Made by a program: the position numbers and the translations under genes
Shown: positions 62,611 to 64,000 of the stretch, in pieces
How positions within the stretch are numbered: the stretch's first letter is position 1
Layout of the letters: each line of letters begins with the position of its first letter
Notes under the pieces: model-generated
What the model was told of the DNA's origin: nothing
The model's database searches: none
Seen by the model: only the letters and a program-made list of their open reading frames with translations
NCBI GenBank assembly: GCA_017397885.1
Contig: JAFQHQ010000158.1
Coordinates: 28,096 to 92,095 of the forward strand
DNA from: Clostridia bacterium
Lineage (GTDB): Bacteria; Bacillota; Clostridia; UMGS1810
Reading direction: 5' to 3'
Length of the DNA: 64,000 bases

Positions 62611-63822
62611 ATGGCTAAAATACCCATGAAAACTCCCCTCGTAGAGATGGACGGAGACGAAATGACAAGAATCATATGGAAAATGATTAAGGATATTCTC
62701 CTTATTCCATATGTAGACCTCAAGACAGAATACTATGACCTTGGTCTTGAATACAGAAACAAAACAAACGACCGGGTTACATTCGATTCTGCAGAAGCAA
62801 CAAAGAAATACGGTGTTGCGGTTAAATGTGCAACAATCACTCCCAATGCGGCAAGAATGACCGAATATGACCTCAAGGAAATGTGGAAATCTCCAAACGG
62901 TACCATCAGAGCAATTCTTGACGGTACGGTTTTCAGAACTCCCATCATTGTTAAGGGCATCACTCCCTACATTCCCACATGGACAAAACCCATCACCATT
63001 GCCCGTCATGCATACGGCGATGTTTACAAAAACACTGAAATGCAGGTTGCCGAAGGTTCAAAATGCGAACTTGTATGCACCGACAAAGACGGCAACGAAA
63101 CCCGTCAGCTCATTCACGATTTTAACGGCACCGACGGTATCATCCAGGGTCTTCACAACACTGACAAATCAATTTCAAGCTTTGCAAGAAGTTGCTTTAA
63201 CTTTGCTCTCGACACAAAGCAGGATCTCTGGTTTGCAACAAAAGACACCATCAGCAAAAAGTATGACCACCGTTTCAAAGACATTTTTGCTGAAATCTTC
63301 GAAAATGAATACAAAGAAAAATTTGATGCCGCAGGCATAGAATATTTCTACACACTCATTGACGATGCCGTAGCAAGAGTTGTTCGCTCCGACGGCGGCT
63401 ACATCTGGGCTTGCAAAAACTATGACGGTGACGTTATGAGTGATATGGTTGCAACTGCATACGGTTCACTTGCAATGATGACATCGGTTCTTGTATCTCC
63501 CGAAGGTGTGTATGAATATGAAGCCGCTCACGGCACTGTTCAGCGTCACTACTACAAATATCTCAAAGGCGAAACAACCTCCACAAACTCCGTTGCAACT
63601 CTCTTTGCATGGACAGGTGCTCTTCGCAAAAGAGGCGAGCTCGACGGTCTCACCGAGCTTTCGGATTTTGCCGATAAACTCGAAAAAGCTACAATTCAGA
63701 CAATTGAAGAAGGCGTTATGACAGGCGATTTGTATCTCCTTTCAAGCCTTGAAAACAAACAGAAGGTAGACACAGAAACCTTCCTCAAAGAAGTTGCAGT
63801 AAGACTTGAAAAGCTTCTTTAA
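62611..63822 (+). CDS. icd: NADP-dependent isocitrate dehydrogenase (eukaryote-like type)
   Basis: A 403-residue dimeric isocitrate dehydrogenase of the NADP type also found in eukaryotes. [17 protein letters not shown] is the N-terminal signature, [26 protein letters not shown] the isocitrate site, and [18 protein letters not shown] the metal-binding region, with [16 protein letters not shown] binding NADP. It converts isocitrate to 2-oxoglutarate, directly following aconitase in the pathway and operon. GAAAGGATG precedes the ATG. A terminator follows. Codon choice is strongly biased, typical of abundant enzymes. Confidence 0.96.
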   Translation: MAKIPMKTPLVEMDGDEMTRIIWKMIKDILLIPYVDLKTEYYDLGLEYRNKTNDRVTFDSAEATKKYGVAVKCATITPNAARMTEYDLKEMWKSPNGTIRAILDGTVFRTPIIVKGITPYIPTWTKPITIARHAYGDVYKNTEMQVAEGSKCELVCTDKDGNETRQLIHDFNGTDGIIQGLHNTDKSISSFARSCFNFALDTKQDLWFATKDTISKKYDHRFKDIFAEIFENEYKEKFDAAGIEYFYTLIDDAVARVVRSDGGYIWACKNYDGDVMSDMVATAYGSLAMMTSVLVSPEGVYEYEAAHGTVQRHYYKYLKGETTSTNSVATLFAWTGALRKRGELDGLTELSDFADKLEKATIQTIEEGVMTGDLYLLSSLENKQKVDTETFLKEVAVRLEKLL

Positions 63823-63842
63823 TCTTTAACAAAACAAATATC

Positions 63843-63882
63843 AAAAGCTGTATGCGAAAAAATCTGCATACAGCTTTTTTGT
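63843..63882 (+). terminator. Terminator of the aconitase-icd operon
   Basis: AAAAGCTGTATGC pairs with GCATACAGCTTTT, then more Ts, over a 10-base loop, 20 bases past the icd stop. Confidence 0.9.
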
Positions 63883-63978
63883 TTGCAAAAGTAATTTATT
63901 TTTTGTTGAGATAAAGCATATATATAAAATGATACCTTCCGATTCCTCCACAAAATTTGTATTTGAGGGTGACCTGAT

Positions 63979-64000
63979 ATGCTTTCATCGAACGTTATCA
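63979..64000 (+). CDS. Partial gene at the window edge
   Basis: An ATG at 63979 is preceded by GAGGGTGA, and the seven codons seen (MLSSNVI) run off the window end. The product cannot be identified. Confidence 0.4.

Overview
The window is AT-rich, gene-dense DNA from a Gram-positive, probably spore-forming anaerobe of the class Clostridia. The reasons are AGGAGG-type ribosome binding sites, TTGACA/TATAAT promoters, SpoIIR, CarD, PlsY and secreted proteins with S-layer homology (SLH) domains. Large SLH-bearing polysaccharide-active proteins together with KduI suggest a gut plant-polysaccharide degrader, possibly Monoglobus-like; that placement is inference. No phage, plasmid, transposase or CRISPR array is visible.

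Region 1 (0-4.4 kb) holds a flavodoxin, a tRNA-dihydrouridine synthase, a metallo-beta-lactamase-fold hydrolase and two tandem AraC regulators. Region 2 (4.4-22.7 kb) is a uronate/polysaccharide locus: an SLH-anchored SGNH hydrolase, a secreted beta-rich protein, a 2092-residue SLH protein with a polysaccharide-lyase-like domain, an 860-residue SLH-like protein, KduI (fused to or nested in a carbohydrate-binding-like ORF), a KduD/gluconate-5-dehydrogenase-type SDR, an esterase, a NagB-ROK fusion and an AraC regulator. The secreted proteins would bind and cut the polymer outside the cell, while KduI and the SDR would process unsaturated uronates inside it.

Region 3 (22.7-34 kb) is mostly housekeeping: SpoIIR, CarD-like regulator, ion transporter, SbcCD, TrmO and a CAU tRNA. 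It also has a striking membrane subtilase-VWA-zinc-ribbon protein. Region 4 (34-40 kb) is an operon of two tandem GH116-like glycosidases and a LacI regulator. Region 5 (40-46.4 kb) is accessory: a Fic toxin with an overlapping small antitoxin gene, a BspA-type leucine-rich-repeat surface protein, an unknown gene divergent from an XRE regulator, a DUF4143 ATPase and an AraC regulator.

Region 6 (46.4-57.8 kb) carries a structured repeat element, a GH2 glycosidase, a 1467-residue secreted phosphoesterase on a segment flanked by 29-bp direct repeats, a two-component system, DegV, PlsY, a relic of a secreted-protein gene start and a CYTH protein. Region 7 (57.8-64 kb) holds tRNA-Glu, a secreted PpiC foldase and an aconitase / SGNH hydrolase / NADP-isocitrate dehydrogenase operon leading to 2-oxoglutarate.

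The most noteworthy observations are the subtilase-VWA-zinc-ribbon architecture, the nested kduI start, the NagB-ROK fusion with a substituted active-site glutamate, the Fic antitoxin gene, a C-terminal module shared by four secreted proteins, the 29-bp-flanked cassette with its relic leader, and several repeat or palindromic elements.
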